DNA of 64,000 nucleotides from JAIOTG01 sp964644045 (GTDB lineage Bacteria; Patescibacteriota; Patescibacteriia; Patescibacteriales; JAGXOH01): assembly GCA_964644045.1 (NCBI GenBank), contig CAZXUK010000001.1, forward strand, positions 31,697 to 95,696, read 5' to 3'. Shown here piece by piece: positions 43,310 to 50,951 of this stretch (positions are counted from its first letter, which is position 1; each line of letters begins with the position of its first letter). Position numbers and translations under genes: made by a program. The notes beneath the pieces are model-generated. The model ran no database searches. It saw only the letters and a program-made list of their open reading frames with translations, and was not told the origin of the DNA.

Positions 43310-43744
43310 ATGTTTAAAAAATTTTTTTTCTTGGCTTTTTTAACCTTTTGTCTGCTGGGAGCAGGGGGAGGAATAGCGCAAGCCGCTAATTCAGCTCTTA
43401 ACCCCGACGTTAAGGGTGACATAAGAGATCAAACAGACGCTTTTAAAGGTCCTTCTGGTTTTGGGGACGCTTCTGTGGGTGATATTGTGGCCTCAGGTAT
43501 TCGGGCCTTTTTAGGTCTTTTAGGGGTTATTTTTATAATCCTTATAGTTTTGGGCGGATACAAATGGATGACCGCCCAGGGAAACGAAGAAAAAGTTAAC
43601 GAAGCCAAGGATTTAATCAAAAGAGCGGTTATTGGTATTATTATTATAACCGCGGCTTATGCTATAACTTATTTTGTCTTTGATGTGCTTGAAGGAATTA
43701 CTGGAGGGGGTAGTGGGCCAAACGCTCCTAGCACCAGTGGTTAA
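43310..43744 (+). CDS. T4SS_pilin family protein 6
   Basis: 144 residues: signal peptide (FFLAFLTFCLLGAGGGIAQA), helices FLGLLGVIFIILIVLGGYKW, MTAQGNEEKVNEAKD and VIGIIIITAAYAITYFV, and a Gly/Ser-rich tail. Last gene of the array, followed by a terminator. Confidence 0.88.
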   Translation: MFKKFFFLAFLTFCLLGAGGGIAQAANSALNPDVKGDIRDQTDAFKGPSGFGDASVGDIVASGIRAFLGLLGVIFIILIVLGGYKWMTAQGNEEKVNEAKDLIKRAVIGIIIITAAYAITYFVFDVLEGITGGGSGPNAPSTSG

Positions 43745-43765
43745 ACAAATTTTTATAAAAAAATA

Positions 43766-43794
43766 GGGGAAGTTAAAAAACCTTCCCCTTTTTT
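43766..43794. terminator. bidirectional terminator after the pilin array
   Basis: GGGGAAG and CTTCCCC form a 7-bp stem, an A-rich loop of nine bases and T-tracts on both sides. It also fits the convergent lipoprotein gene. Confidence 0.8.
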
Positions 43795-43798
43795 GTTT

Positions 43799-44257
43799 TT
43801 AGTCGCCACAGTAACAAAAACCGTGGCACCAAACACCTCCAAACCTCTTTTTTTCGGCATCAACAGTCATAATGTTTGATGCTGAAATTTTTCCTCTTCT
43901 AACCACCCGGCACTCATATTCACCGGGAATTAAATAAACTTCTATTTGTTCCCCGGGGTTGAGCATATAAGACTTTTTCTCCGGTCCGGAAATTCTAAGG
44001 GTGTACCTATCGTAATCATCCAGATTGGCCAAGATTACCTTGTAACCCTGGATAATTCCGTCCCTCTTCTTGGCCAAAACCGGCTCAGCAGCCAGTTTTT
44101 CCAGAGCCAAGCGGTCTCTCATTGTCTCGGCCACCTGGTTGGGGCCGGAGATAAAATACCAATCTCCTTTCCGATATTGTTCCAGGTTGCCATAACCGGC
44201 ACAGCCAACCAACAAGAAAACCACAACCATCAAAACAACAAATTGAATTCTTTTCAT
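43799..44257 (-). CDS. lipoprotein of unknown function
   Basis: The 152-residue protein starts with a lipoprotein signal (VVLMVVVFLLVGC; lipid-anchored Cys19). The mature part is mixed; KSYMLNPGEQIEVYLIPGEYECRVV suggests a beta-sandwich. It ends in WCHGFCYCGD, a cysteine-rich tail. AGGAGG precedes the ATG. An insertion sequence 62 bases upstream separates it from its probable promoter at 45798-45826. Confidence 0.75.
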   Translation of the reverse strand: MKRIQFVVLMVVVFLLVGCAGYGNLEQYRKGDWYFISGPNQVAETMRDRLALEKLAAEPVLAKKRDGIIQGYKVILANLDDYDRYTLRISGPEKKSYMLNPGEQIEVYLIPGEYECRVVRRGKISASNIMTVDAEKKRFGGVWCHGFCYCGD

Positions 44258-44319
44258 TTTTTTTCCTCCTCTTTCTCTTTATTGTTTTTTTATTTTTTTA
44301 ATAAAAAGAACAAAAACTC

Positions 44320-45782
44320 GGTAGCGTCATAAAATGGTCGCTTTTGGCAACTCATTTTTGGCACCACCTTATCCAATCACGGATATATGAAATATCCACA
44401 CCTGCACATTCCAAAGGAGTTTTACCGTTAAGTTTTTTAAATTTATTTTTACAATTCGTAAATTTGGCAAATCTCCTTTTAATCACCCAGGCATTAATAT
44501 AATTCTTAGCTGTTTCGAATGTTTCAAACCCCTTAATGTTTGTGATTCTGTTTTCCAGCTGAGAATTGTAGCCTTCGATCAGGTTGGTGGTGTTGGGAAT
44601 GTTCAAATGCGGGTATTTCAAATAATTGAGCAAATACTCTTCATGCTCTTTAAAGTCTCTAATCAGTTTTTTAATGAGCTGAATGTGTTTTCGGGAATAA
44701 TATTCCTTCATAGCAAATCGTTTAGGCCAGAAATATTTTTCCAGTGATCGGATCCTGTATTGGGCGATTTTATAAGTGTCGGCATATATGATCGAATAGA
44801 TAATGTTCTGAAAATCAATTAACAGTTCATACTTGTATTCCAGATCGGCAACCTCATCGGCAACCTCATTGGTTAGTTTAATCATCTGAGTAATGGCGTA
44901 TTTTCTGGTTCTGGGAATAAAAGTGGACTCTTTATCCTGAAAAAATTTATCTATCTTTTTCTGTTTAGAATTTATTCTGATTTTAATACTGTCAATTCCC
45001 AATAAATTCGTAATTTTAATCATATAATGCCTGTTGCAAAGCTGTATAACGCAGTTAGCAAAATGTCTTTTGGCGGCCCTGGACATTTCTTTCTTGTCGT
45101 CTATGGTTAAACTTTTGAGCGGATATCCGATCGATTTTAAAGAGCGAAAGAAATTATCAAAGGCATCTCCGTTTTCACTTTTATCCAGTTCGAAATGAGG
45201 TAGGTCATGTGTGGCATAGTCAGAACCCCAGATAATCACCAATGCTTTTCCGATTCGCTTTCTTTTCCGGGAAAGAGGTATTTTGCCGGGAATAACAGCA
45301 TCATCACCGCAACCTTCTTTGACCGGAATACATTTGCCGTCCAAAACCAGATTGCCGGAATAGTTTAATTGATATTTAAATAATCTAGTTAATTCCAGGT
45401 TGTTCTTTAAATTGTCCGTCTGATGGTTGACGATTCCGCAGATCTTGTTCCTGTTTAAATCATATCTGGAAACCAGTTTTCTGAAAGACAAGCCGTCGAG
45501 ATGATCCTTTAATATCTGTTTTAAATTACTGTTTGTTCTTTTAAAAGGACGAGAGAAATATTTCAAACAATTTTCGCAAAAGAAAATCTGTTTTCTCCTT
45601 CTTGTTCCTCTCTTAACGGCTGTCAATTTATTGCATAAATTACACTTAAATAACTTGTTTTTTTGGGCATATAATTAATATTTTACTTGCAAATGCAAGA
45701 GAATTAGTTAATTTTCATTAATTATACACCCAAAATTGGCAAATTTCCAATTTTTAAAAAGCGACCATTTTATGACGCTACC
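44320..45782 (-). mobile_element. complete insertion sequence, 1463 bp
   Basis: Perfect 26-bp terminal inverted repeats lie at 44320-44345 and 45757-45782, starting GGTAGCGTCATAAAATGG. Direct repeats CAAAAACTC at 44311-44319 and 45783-45791 form a 9-bp target duplication, so insertion was probably recent. One transposase gene fills the element. The family is not certain; the zinc-finger/DDE protein recalls ISL3, IS256 or IS1-type elements. Confidence 0.92.
44352..45626 (-). CDS. transposase of the insertion sequence, N-terminus frameshifted
   Basis: From TTG 45626 the frame gives 424 residues. FFCENCLKYFS is half of a zinc ribbon; LVLDGKCIPV, LTIDDKKEMSRAAKRHF and NTTNLIEGYNSQLENRI look like the DDE catalytic region, with LNGKTPLECAGV at the end. 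The other zinc half (KLFKCNLCNKL) is encoded just upstream in this frame but its ATG (45670) is one base out of frame across a run of seven A. Either the run needs slippage or it is a mutation or sequence error. Confidence 0.85.
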   Translation of the reverse strand: MTAVKRGTRRRKQIFFCENCLKYFSRPFKRTNSNLKQILKDHLDGLSFRKLVSRYDLNRNKICGIVNHQTDNLKNNLELTRLFKYQLNYSGNLVLDGKCIPVKEGCGDDAVIPGKIPLSRKRKRIGKALVIIWGSDYATHDLPHFELDKSENGDAFDNFFRSLKSIGYPLKSLTIDDKKEMSRAAKRHFANCVIQLCNRHYMIKITNLLGIDSIKIRINSKQKKIDKFFQDKESTFIPRTRKYAITQMIKLTNEVADEVADLEYKYELLIDFQNIIYSIIYADTYKIAQYRIRSLEKYFWPKRFAMKEYYSRKHIQLIKKLIRDFKEHEEYLLNYLKYPHLNIPNTTNLIEGYNSQLENRITNIKGFETFETAKNYINAWVIKRRFAKFTNCKNKFKKLNGKTPLECAGVDISYIRDWIRWCQK

Positions 45783-45797
45783 CAAAAACTCACTATA

Positions 45798-45826
45798 ATT
45801 ATACAATAATTAACAAAAAAAGTCAA
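45798..45826 (-). promoter_or_regulatory. strong promoter displaced from the lipoprotein gene by the insertion sequence
   Basis: On the minus strand TTGACT (45821-45826) and TATAAT (45798-45803) are exactly 17 bases apart. Transcription would start within the target duplication. Removing the insertion places this promoter about 65 bases before the lipoprotein start; now it reads into the transposase. Confidence 0.75.
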
Positions 45827-45849
45827 GAGGTGCTTTTTTTCAAATAAAA

Positions 45850-45876
45850 AAAGGGCCCAGCCAGGGCGCTTTTTTA
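45850..45876 (-). terminator. terminator of the candidate ncRNA
   Basis: GCGCCC and GGGCCC (one mismatch) form a stem with a short loop, followed by seven T on the minus strand. Confidence 0.65.
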
Positions 45877-46217
45877 TTATTTTGAGGCCCTAATGAACTG
45901 AGCCCTATTCTTAAGGGTTTATTTTTCCTCCTTTAACTTTTTTGGTGAAAAGCCAAGGAGAGAAAAAATTTCAGCCCTCAAGACAAGGAACGTTTTTAGG
46001 GCTTTCTACCAATCTTTGTAAAGGATTTATACCTGTCTTTCGTATTTGGTAAGGGTATAAGCTTTACTTTTTTGTTTTTTTGTTTTTGTTTTTTTTTAGT
46101 AAAGAGTCCTGATCTTTTTTTGTTTTTTTAAGATCAGTAGAAAGCAAAGAGGTTCTCCCAAAACTTCTTAGGAGAATTTCTTTAAAGTAATTGTTAAAGT
46201 CCTTTCCTAAACTGTCT
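45850..46217 (-). ncRNA. candidate structured non-coding RNA, about 370 nt
   Basis: The transcript runs from a strong extended promoter to a terminator, with no good ORF. Several stem-loops can be drawn: TTCTCC/GGAGAA, CTGATCTT/AAGATCAG, CTTTACT/AGTAAAG, TTATACC/GGTATAA and AGCCCT/AGGGCT; two have A/C-only loops. An unusual AAAGGAGG stands alone without a start codon after it. RNase P, tmRNA and SRP RNA motifs were looked for and not found. Function unknown. Confidence 0.55.
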
Positions 46218-46223
46218 ACTTAT

Positions 46224-46252
46224 ATCATAGCATAAAAATACCCTTGGGTCAA
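46224..46252 (-). promoter_or_regulatory. promoter of the candidate ncRNA
   Basis: TTGACC (46247-46252) and TATGAT (46224-46229) are 17 bases apart, with TGC before the -10. It is among the best promoter matches in the window. Confidence 0.7.
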
Positions 46253-46259
46253 TAAATTT

Positions 46260-46503
46260 TTCTCTTTTTTTTCCAATTTTTTTCAATAAATTTAATTTTT
46301 AGTTTTTAACTAATTTTCGCTAAATTATAAAAATTAATCAAATTTCAGTCTACAATTTTGTGGACTGAAATCTTTAATTTATCCACATAAACCACAAATT
46401 ATCCACAATTTCAGTCTACAATTTTGTGGACTGAAATCTTTAATTTATCCACATAAACCACAAATTATCCACAATTTCAGTCTACAATTTTGTGGACTGA
46501 AAT
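46260..46503. other. oriC: candidate replication origin: AT-rich tract and 66-bp repeats with DnaA boxes
   Basis: Two and a half tandem 66-bp units (46341, 46407, 46473) each hold a TTTCAGTC palindrome and two perfect DnaA boxes TTATCCACA. The boxes are at 46379, 46399, 46445 and 46465, all on the plus strand. About 80 bases of nearly pure A/T precede them. yidC-yidD-rnpA-rpmH, often near bacterial origins, begins 1.3 kb away; dnaA is not in the window. Confidence 0.6.
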
Positions 46504-46562
46504 TACAAAAACTTAATTTTTCCCCAACAAAAAAGTCCACAAAAACGTGGACTGAAAAAAAG

Positions 46563-46633
46563 AGGTCTGGGCGGGAATCGAACCCGCGATAAGGGTTTTG
46601 CAGACCCTTGCCTTACCACTTGGCGACCAGACC
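46563..46633 (-). tRNA. tRNA-Cys (GCA)
   Basis: Acceptor GGTCTGG/CCAGACC, discriminator U as expected for Cys, anticodon arm AGGGT-CTGCAAA-ACCCT with GCA, T-arm GCGGG-TTCGATT-CCCGC. CCA is not encoded. A GTCCAC/GTGGAC palindrome follows within 30 bases downstream. Confidence 0.95.
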
Positions 46634-46724
46634 AAACCCAAAAGCCGATTATTAAATTCCCGCTACTAAACAAGTAACGGGATCTACAAAAAAGTATAAC
46701 AAATTTATTTTAATTCCACAATAC

Positions 46725-47456
46725 TTATTCCACTACTTCAATTTTAGCCCTTTTTATACCGAAGTTTAGGGCTTTTTCCTTATCTAACATCCAAATATCT
46801 AAACGATTAGAGTGCTTGGCATTCATACGATCACGGACTATAAAAACCCGGTCTCCAAAAATTTCAGGAATTTTTACTTTAGTGCCAAAACTTAAATGAT
46901 TAACCGCCACCGTATCTTCAAGGCCATATTTGCAAACATTATAACCATTGGCGGTTATACAAGGAGAGGAGTCGCACTGAGAAACTTCGGAATTATAGGC
47001 GGTTATGGTGCCAAAAAAAGATCTTAAAACTTCTTCTTTTTTTTCTGTTTTTGGAGGGGAAAAATTGAAAAAATCTTCATCCAAATCCATATTCGGATTC
47101 ATCTGAACTGATTTTAAAGAAAAGTCAGAAGCAAATTTTTCGGATAAACCCGGAAAAACCTCGGTTATTTTAAGATCATTAACCGTAATTTTTTCTTTTT
47201 TGGGGCTTGTGTTGGGAAAATTTTTTGTGTTTATCTTTTCTTTTTTTTCCGAAACGGGAACCGAAGAAGTAAACACAACATTTTCCCCAACTTTAGCTTT
47301 CCCGGTCCCGGAATTAACTTCCGCGGCTCTTACTAAAAAAGAAAATCCTCCGCAAAATAACAAAAAAAAGCCCAGCACAGCAAAAATATATAAAATTTTT
47401 ACTAATCTTAGGTTTAAATCAAACTTCCTGAGTTTTATGACTTCAATATGAATCAT
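46725..47456 (-). CDS. 3D-domain (RlpA/MltA-like fold) secreted protein
   Basis: An N-terminal membrane or signal segment (ILYIFAVLGFFLLFCGGFSFLV) is followed by a Lys/Pro-rich spacer. The C-terminal 3D domain has TAYNSEVSQCDSSPCITANG, FGTKVKIPEIFG, DRMNAKHSNRLDIWM; the three Asp define the family. Relatives cleave peptidoglycan or bind it. It probably acts on the cell wall. Confidence 0.88.
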   Translation of the reverse strand: MIHIEVIKLRKFDLNLRLVKILYIFAVLGFFLLFCGGFSFLVRAAEVNSGTGKAKVGENVVFTSSVPVSEKKEKINTKNFPNTSPKKEKITVNDLKITEVFPGLSEKFASDFSLKSVQMNPNMDLDEDFFNFSPPKTEKKEEVLRSFFGTITAYNSEVSQCDSSPCITANGYNVCKYGLEDTVAVNHLSFGTKVKIPEIFGDRVFIVRDRMNAKHSNRLDIWMLDKEKALNFGIKRAKIEVVE

Positions 47457-47470
47457 TTTTTATAAATAAA

Positions 47471-47497
47471 AGACTCCCTGTTTCGACCAGGGAGTCT
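47471..47497. terminator. terminator of the rpmH-rnpA-yidD-yidC operon
   Basis: AGACTCCCTG and CAGGGAGTCT form a 10-bp stem with a 7-base loop, followed by T-rich sequence on the minus strand (and CTTTT on the plus). Confidence 0.8.
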
Positions 47498-47558
47498 CTT
47501 TTACTAATTCTTCTATTTTTATTGTAGCAAAAAAATCCTAAAAAGTCAAGTTGATTTG

Positions 47559-47812
47559 GGCTCTGTAAAATTCAGTGTGGTGGAAAAGTTGATTTATCCC
47601 AATAAAAAATTGGTTAAAATAGACTTTTACAACTTTTCTTTTGAAAGGTCCCCTCTGGAGGGGGATTTAGGGGTATGCAAATGGGTAAAAAAACAAAAAA
47701 ACAGTGCTCTAAAACCCCGTTTTATGGCTTTTAAAAACCTATTACACCCTCTTAAATTCTCCCCCAAGGGAGAACTTTTCAAAAAAACCACCACACTTTT
47801 TGACACAGAGCC
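47559..47812. mobile_element. 254-bp non-autonomous element with inverted repeats and 9-bp target duplication
   Basis: The ends are GGCTCTGT and ACAGAGCC; further in, AGTGTGGTGG and CCACCACACT, and AAAAGTT and AACTTTT, extend the symmetry. GTTGATTTG stands on both sides (47550-47558 and 47813-47821). No transposase is encoded. The ends differ from the complete insertion sequence nearby, so another element must have moved it. It inserted just after yidC. Confidence 0.85.
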
Positions 47813-47824
47813 GTTGATTTGATT

Positions 47825-48607
47825 TTAAGGACTAACATCTACAACCTTTTTTTCTTCCGAGGTATTTTCTTGACCCTGACCTTTGTCTGAGTCATCATTG
47901 TTTTTCTTTTTAAACATATAAAGCTGTTGCAGGGCCATGGTAACATTAAAAACAAACAAGTATAGAGTCAGGGCTGCGGGCAAGGTGGCCCCGATAAAAA
48001 CTATAAAAAGAGGAAGAAAATAAGTCATCTGCTTGTTCATCATAGCGGCCATACCCTCGTCTTTAGCTCCTTCACTTTTCACTTCCGGTTTTTTGGTGGT
48101 GATCATTTTGGTCTGCCAAAATTGAGCTAAACCGGTTAAAACCGCCAAAGGAATGCTGGGTTGGGAGAGATCCAGGAAACCAAAAGCCAAATTATCTATC
48201 ACTTCTGGCCTGGAAATAAAAGGATAAACCATTTCCAAAGATTTTTCCGAAATTCCGTGTCTAAAAATCTCAAATACGGCTATAAAAAAGGGAAGTTGGA
48301 TTAAAAGAGGCAAACAGGAGGACAAGGGGTTTATCTTGTGCTCTTTATAAAGGTCCATCATGGCTCTGCCCAGTTTTTCTTTGTCATTGCCGTATTCTTT
48401 TTTTAATTTTTCAATTTTGGGCTGGAGCTCCTGAAGGGATTTTTGCGATTTTATGGATTTTTGCGAAAGGGGAAGAAAGATCAAACGAATAATAATGGTT
48501 AAAAGAATTATAGCGATTCCCAAATCCCCAAAAGACAAATAATTATACAAAAAAACCAATAAATTAAAAATGGGCTCTTTAAAGACCACGGTAAACAAGT
48601 GAATCAT
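47825..48607 (-). CDS. yidC: membrane protein insertase YidC/Oxa1
   Basis: 260 residues: a short form without the large extracytoplasmic domain of Gram-negative YidC. DLGIAIILLTIIIRLIFLPLSQKSIKSQK holds the conserved Arg of the hydrophilic groove, and NPLSSCLPLLIQLPFFIAVFEIF is family-typical. It has five helices and a charged C-terminus. It inserts membrane proteins. Downstream of yidD by 16 bases. Confidence 0.95.
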   Translation of the reverse strand: MIHLFTVVFKEPIFNLLVFLYNYLSFGDLGIAIILLTIIIRLIFLPLSQKSIKSQKSLQELQPKIEKLKKEYGNDKEKLGRAMMDLYKEHKINPLSSCLPLLIQLPFFIAVFEIFRHGISEKSLEMVYPFISRPEVIDNLAFGFLDLSQPSIPLAVLTGLAQFWQTKMITTKKPEVKSEGAKDEGMAAMMNKQMTYFLPLFIVFIGATLPAALTLYLFVFNVTMALQQLYMFKKKNNDDSDKGQGQENTSEEKKVVDVSP

Positions 48608-48623
48608 AAATTGTTTTATTTAG

Positions 48624-48899
48624 TTATTTTTTATTTTTTTCCGGATCTACCGGATCATAACCCCCGGAATTCCAGGGATTACATCTTAAAACACGCCAAA
48701 AAGATCTTACCCCTCCCTTTATTACCCCGTATTTTTCTATCGCCTCTCGGGCATATTCCGAGCAAGTGGGATAAAAACGACAAAAACCGTTGGGAAACAA
48801 AAATCCGGGCAAACCATGATCAAAAGAAAGAGTTTTTTGATAAACTTTTATCAAAATCACGGCTGTATAACGGGGAAAATACTTTAAAATATTATACAT
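48624..48899 (-). CDS. yidD: membrane protein insertion efficiency factor YidD
   Basis: 91 residues with the full signature CRFYPTCSEYAREAIEKYGVIKG and RCNPWNSGGYDPV. YidD helps YidC and is usually encoded between rnpA and yidC, as here. Confidence 0.95.
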   Translation of the reverse strand: MYNILKYFPRYTAVILIKVYQKTLSFDHGLPGFLFPNGFCRFYPTCSEYAREAIEKYGVIKGGVRSFWRVLRCNPWNSGGYDPVDPEKNKK

Positions 48900-48907
48900 A
48901 AAAACTC

Positions 48908-49249
48908 TTAAGAAAAAACGTTTAACTTGTTAAAATGATGGTCCAAACTCTTTTTAAAATCCGCGAAATCTTTGTCTGCAGCTCCGGGTAGAGCTATTAT
49001 AAGAACATCCTTTCCTTCTCTTTGCTTTTGATCGTAAAGTTTGGCCGCTTCCCTAATTTGCCTTTTGATTCGGTTTCTTTTTACCGCCTTTTTACTAACC
49101 TTGCTTCCCACCACCACGCCAAACCTGTTTAGCCCCAAACTGTTGGCACGGATCTTTACCCCCAAAGTTTTATCAAAACTGGATTTTCCTTTTTTAAAGA
49201 CCCGATCAAAATCCTTTTGTTTTCTTAATCGGTTTTCTTTTTTAAACAT
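48908..49249 (-). CDS. rnpA: ribonuclease P protein component
   Basis: 113 residues with LRKQKDFDRVFKKGKSS at the start and the RNR motif SKKAVKRNRIKRQIREAAK. It binds RNase P RNA for tRNA 5' maturation. rnpB was not found in this window. Spacing to rpmH is 13 bases. Confidence 0.95.
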   Translation of the reverse strand: MFKKENRLRKQKDFDRVFKKGKSSFDKTLGVKIRANSLGLNRFGVVVGSKVSKKAVKRNRIKRQIREAAKLYDQKQREGKDVLIIALPGAADKDFADFKKSLDHHFNKLNVFS

Positions 49250-49262
49250 AAAAAAGCAAAAT

Positions 49263-49400
49263 TTATTTGCTTAAAACCTTTCTTCCCTTTTTTTGTCTGC
49301 TTTTTAAAATATTGCGTCCGTCTTGATCGCTCATTCTGGCCCTGAATCCGTGTTTTTTCTTGGCTCTTCTCTGGTTGGGCTGATAAGTTCTTTTGGGCAT
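49263..49400 (-). CDS. rpmH: 50S ribosomal protein L34
   Basis: The minus strand encodes 45 residues, beginning MPKRTYQPNQRRAKKKHGF and ending GRKVLSK, a complete L34. It is first in the rpmH-rnpA-yidD-yidC order that flanks many bacterial origins. The gene is too short for usual ORF cut-offs. Confidence 0.97.
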   Translation of the reverse strand: MPKRTYQPNQRRAKKKHGFRARMSDQDGRNILKSRQKKGRKVLSK

Positions 49401-49576
49401 ATCTTCTTTTTTTAATAAATTATTTTCTTTAAGCTCTTTACTCCTGCTTAAAAAACGATTTTAATATAACATAAGATTTTTAGTTGGTCAATTCTCTTAA
49501 AAAAATATTGCCAAAATTTAAATTTTAGGTTAAAATAAAAACCTATCAAGAAAATTTTAGTAAATAATTTAAAAGT

Positions 49577-49954
49577 ATGGCTAAAAATAATATTTCCAAA
49601 GAAATCTTGGATAAAATAAAAAAAGATCTATTAGAAAGAAAAAAACAAATCGAGGAAGACCTAAAAAATTTGGGACGAGAAACCAATGGCAATAAAAGCG
49701 AAGTTAGAATTCCCGAATACGGGGATAAACCGGATGAAAACGCTCAAGAAATAAGTGAATATACCACCAATTTGGCCACGGACTCGGTTTTGGAAAAAAC
49801 TCTGCGGGATATAGACAAAGCCCTGGAAAGAATTGAGAAAGGAGAATACGGAAAATGCAAATATTGCGGACAAGCTATTAATGAAAAAAGGCTTTTGGCC
49901 CGCCCGGTTGCCAGCGCCTGCGTAGAATGTAAAACCAAACTACAAAACAGTTAA
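49577..49954 (+). CDS. DksA/TraR-family zinc-finger protein
   Basis: 125 residues: an N-terminal coiled coil (ILDKIKKDLLERKKQIEEDLKN) and a C-terminal zinc finger with CKYCGQ and CVEC. The conserved ALERIEKGEYGKCKYCG is present. DksA-like proteins bind the RNA polymerase secondary channel; short forms with this layout are common in many phyla. lspA starts one base after its stop. Confidence 0.9.
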   Translation: MAKNNISKEILDKIKKDLLERKKQIEEDLKNLGRETNGNKSEVRIPEYGDKPDENAQEISEYTTNLATDSVLEKTLRDIDKALERIEKGEYGKCKYCGQAINEKRLLARPVASACVECKTKLQNS

Positions 49955-49955
49955 T

Positions 49956-50411
49956 ATGTTTAATGTTTTAAAAACAGCCCTGTTTGTCTCTGGGGCTGTT
50001 TTGCTTTTGTTAATTGACAGAGTACTAAAACTCTTGGCTCAAACAGATTTTTTTACCCCCTCTGTCCCCATAATAAAAAATATATTCAATTTCTCTTTTG
50101 CCGCCAATTATGGAATAGCTTTCTCTGTTCCTTTTGAGGGCGAAATCTTGACGGTTATTACCGGAATTATAATTATTTTTTTGGGTTTTTATTTATTTTT
50201 TTTATATAAAAAGAGAAGTTTTCAAAAATTTTTATTTTTAACCCTTTTATTTTTGGGAGCTGTGAGCAATTTTTATGACCGCATAAACTGGGGGTATGTA
50301 ATTGATTACTGGGATTTAAAATACTTCACGATTTTTAATTTGGCCGACGTTATGATTGTTGCCGGTTTTCTGGGCCTGCTTATCTCTTATTTTTTCTCTA
50401 AAAAATCTTAA
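49956..50411 (+). CDS. lspA: lipoprotein signal peptidase
   Basis: 151 residues with four helices. The aspartates of the active site are in NFYDRINWGYVIDYWD and FNLADVMIV, and NFSFAANYGIAFS matches the N-terminal conserved box. It cleaves lipoprotein signal peptides, and lipoproteins with LVGC and LSGC boxes are encoded in this window. It overlaps the convergent tsaE by 14 bases. Confidence 0.93.
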   Translation: MFNVLKTALFVSGAVLLLLIDRVLKLLAQTDFFTPSVPIIKNIFNFSFAANYGIAFSVPFEGEILTVITGIIIIFLGFYLFFLYKKRSFQKFLFLTLLFLGAVSNFYDRINWGYVIDYWDLKYFTIFNLADVMIVAGFLGLLISYFFSKKS

Positions 50412-50823
50412 TCTCTCTCTTCTCCGGAGTTATTATTTTAAATTGTATTTTTATTATTTGAAAAGAAGAAAGGTTTAGTTTATCAGCCCACTCTATAATA
50501 GTTACAGTTTCTTTTTGATTTAAGTAATCTTGGGCTCCTATGGCCTCCAAATCTTTCCAAGAATTAAGCTGATAAGCGTCAATATGGCAAATTTGTTTTA
50601 TTTTTTCTTTAGTTAAAGGATAAATTTTCATTAACACAAAAGTGGGGCTTTGCACCTGCTTTTTATAACCCAGTCCCGCGCACAAGCCTTGGCTAAAAAC
50701 GGTTTTGCCCGCCCCCAAATCTCCTTCTAAGGCTATAATTTCTCCGCCCTTAAGCTTCTTGGCCAAGTCTTTTCCCAGAGAAAAAGTCTCTTTGTCCGAG
50801 TTGGTTATTTTCGTGTTTGTCAT
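50398..50823 (-). CDS. tsaE: tRNA threonylcarbamoyladenosine ATPase TsaE
   Basis: I chose the Met at 50823 (MTNTKITNSDKETF), giving 141 residues; the frame opens at 50859. GEIIALEGDLGAGKTVFSQGLCAGLG is the Walker A region, SPTFVLMKIY and CHIDAYQL are typical, and VTIIEWADKL is near the end. It works with TsaB/C/D to make t6A37 in tRNA. Confidence 0.93.
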   Translation of the reverse strand: MTNTKITNSDKETFSLGKDLAKKLKGGEIIALEGDLGAGKTVFSQGLCAGLGYKKQVQSPTFVLMKIYPLTKEKIKQICHIDAYQLNSWKDLEAIGAQDYLNQKETVTIIEWADKLNLSSFQIIKIQFKIITPEKREIKIF

Positions 50824-50915
50824 GTCTTTAATAATAGAAAAATTTTTTAAAAAAAACAAATTTATAGTAAGCTAATAAAAATAAAAACAACCCTTCTCAG
50901 GATTATTTTTGCATA

Positions 50916-50951
50916 GTGGACGCACTAGGACTCGAAGGGGCGAAAAGCCCC
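50916..50951 (-). repeat. copy of tRNA-Val 3' end with GC hairpin
   Basis: The 21 bases at 50916-50936 are identical to the 3' part of tRNA-Val (51100-51120), from the T-loop outwards. GGGGC and GCCCC (50937-50951) form a hairpin directly attached. The 108 bases between this and the terminator show no gene. Confidence 0.7.

Noticed and set aside
45850..46217. RNase P RNA, tmRNA or SRP RNA
   Set aside because: The universally conserved core words of these RNAs (for example GAGGAAAGTCC or the T-loop end of tmRNA) are missing.
46341..46503. CRISPR-like repeats
   Set aside because: Tandem 66-base units without variable spacers; the DnaA boxes explain them better.
47559..47812. Truncated copy of the insertion sequence at 44320
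   Set aside because: The terminal repeats are different (GGCTCTGT versus GGTAGCGT), so it is not derived from that element.
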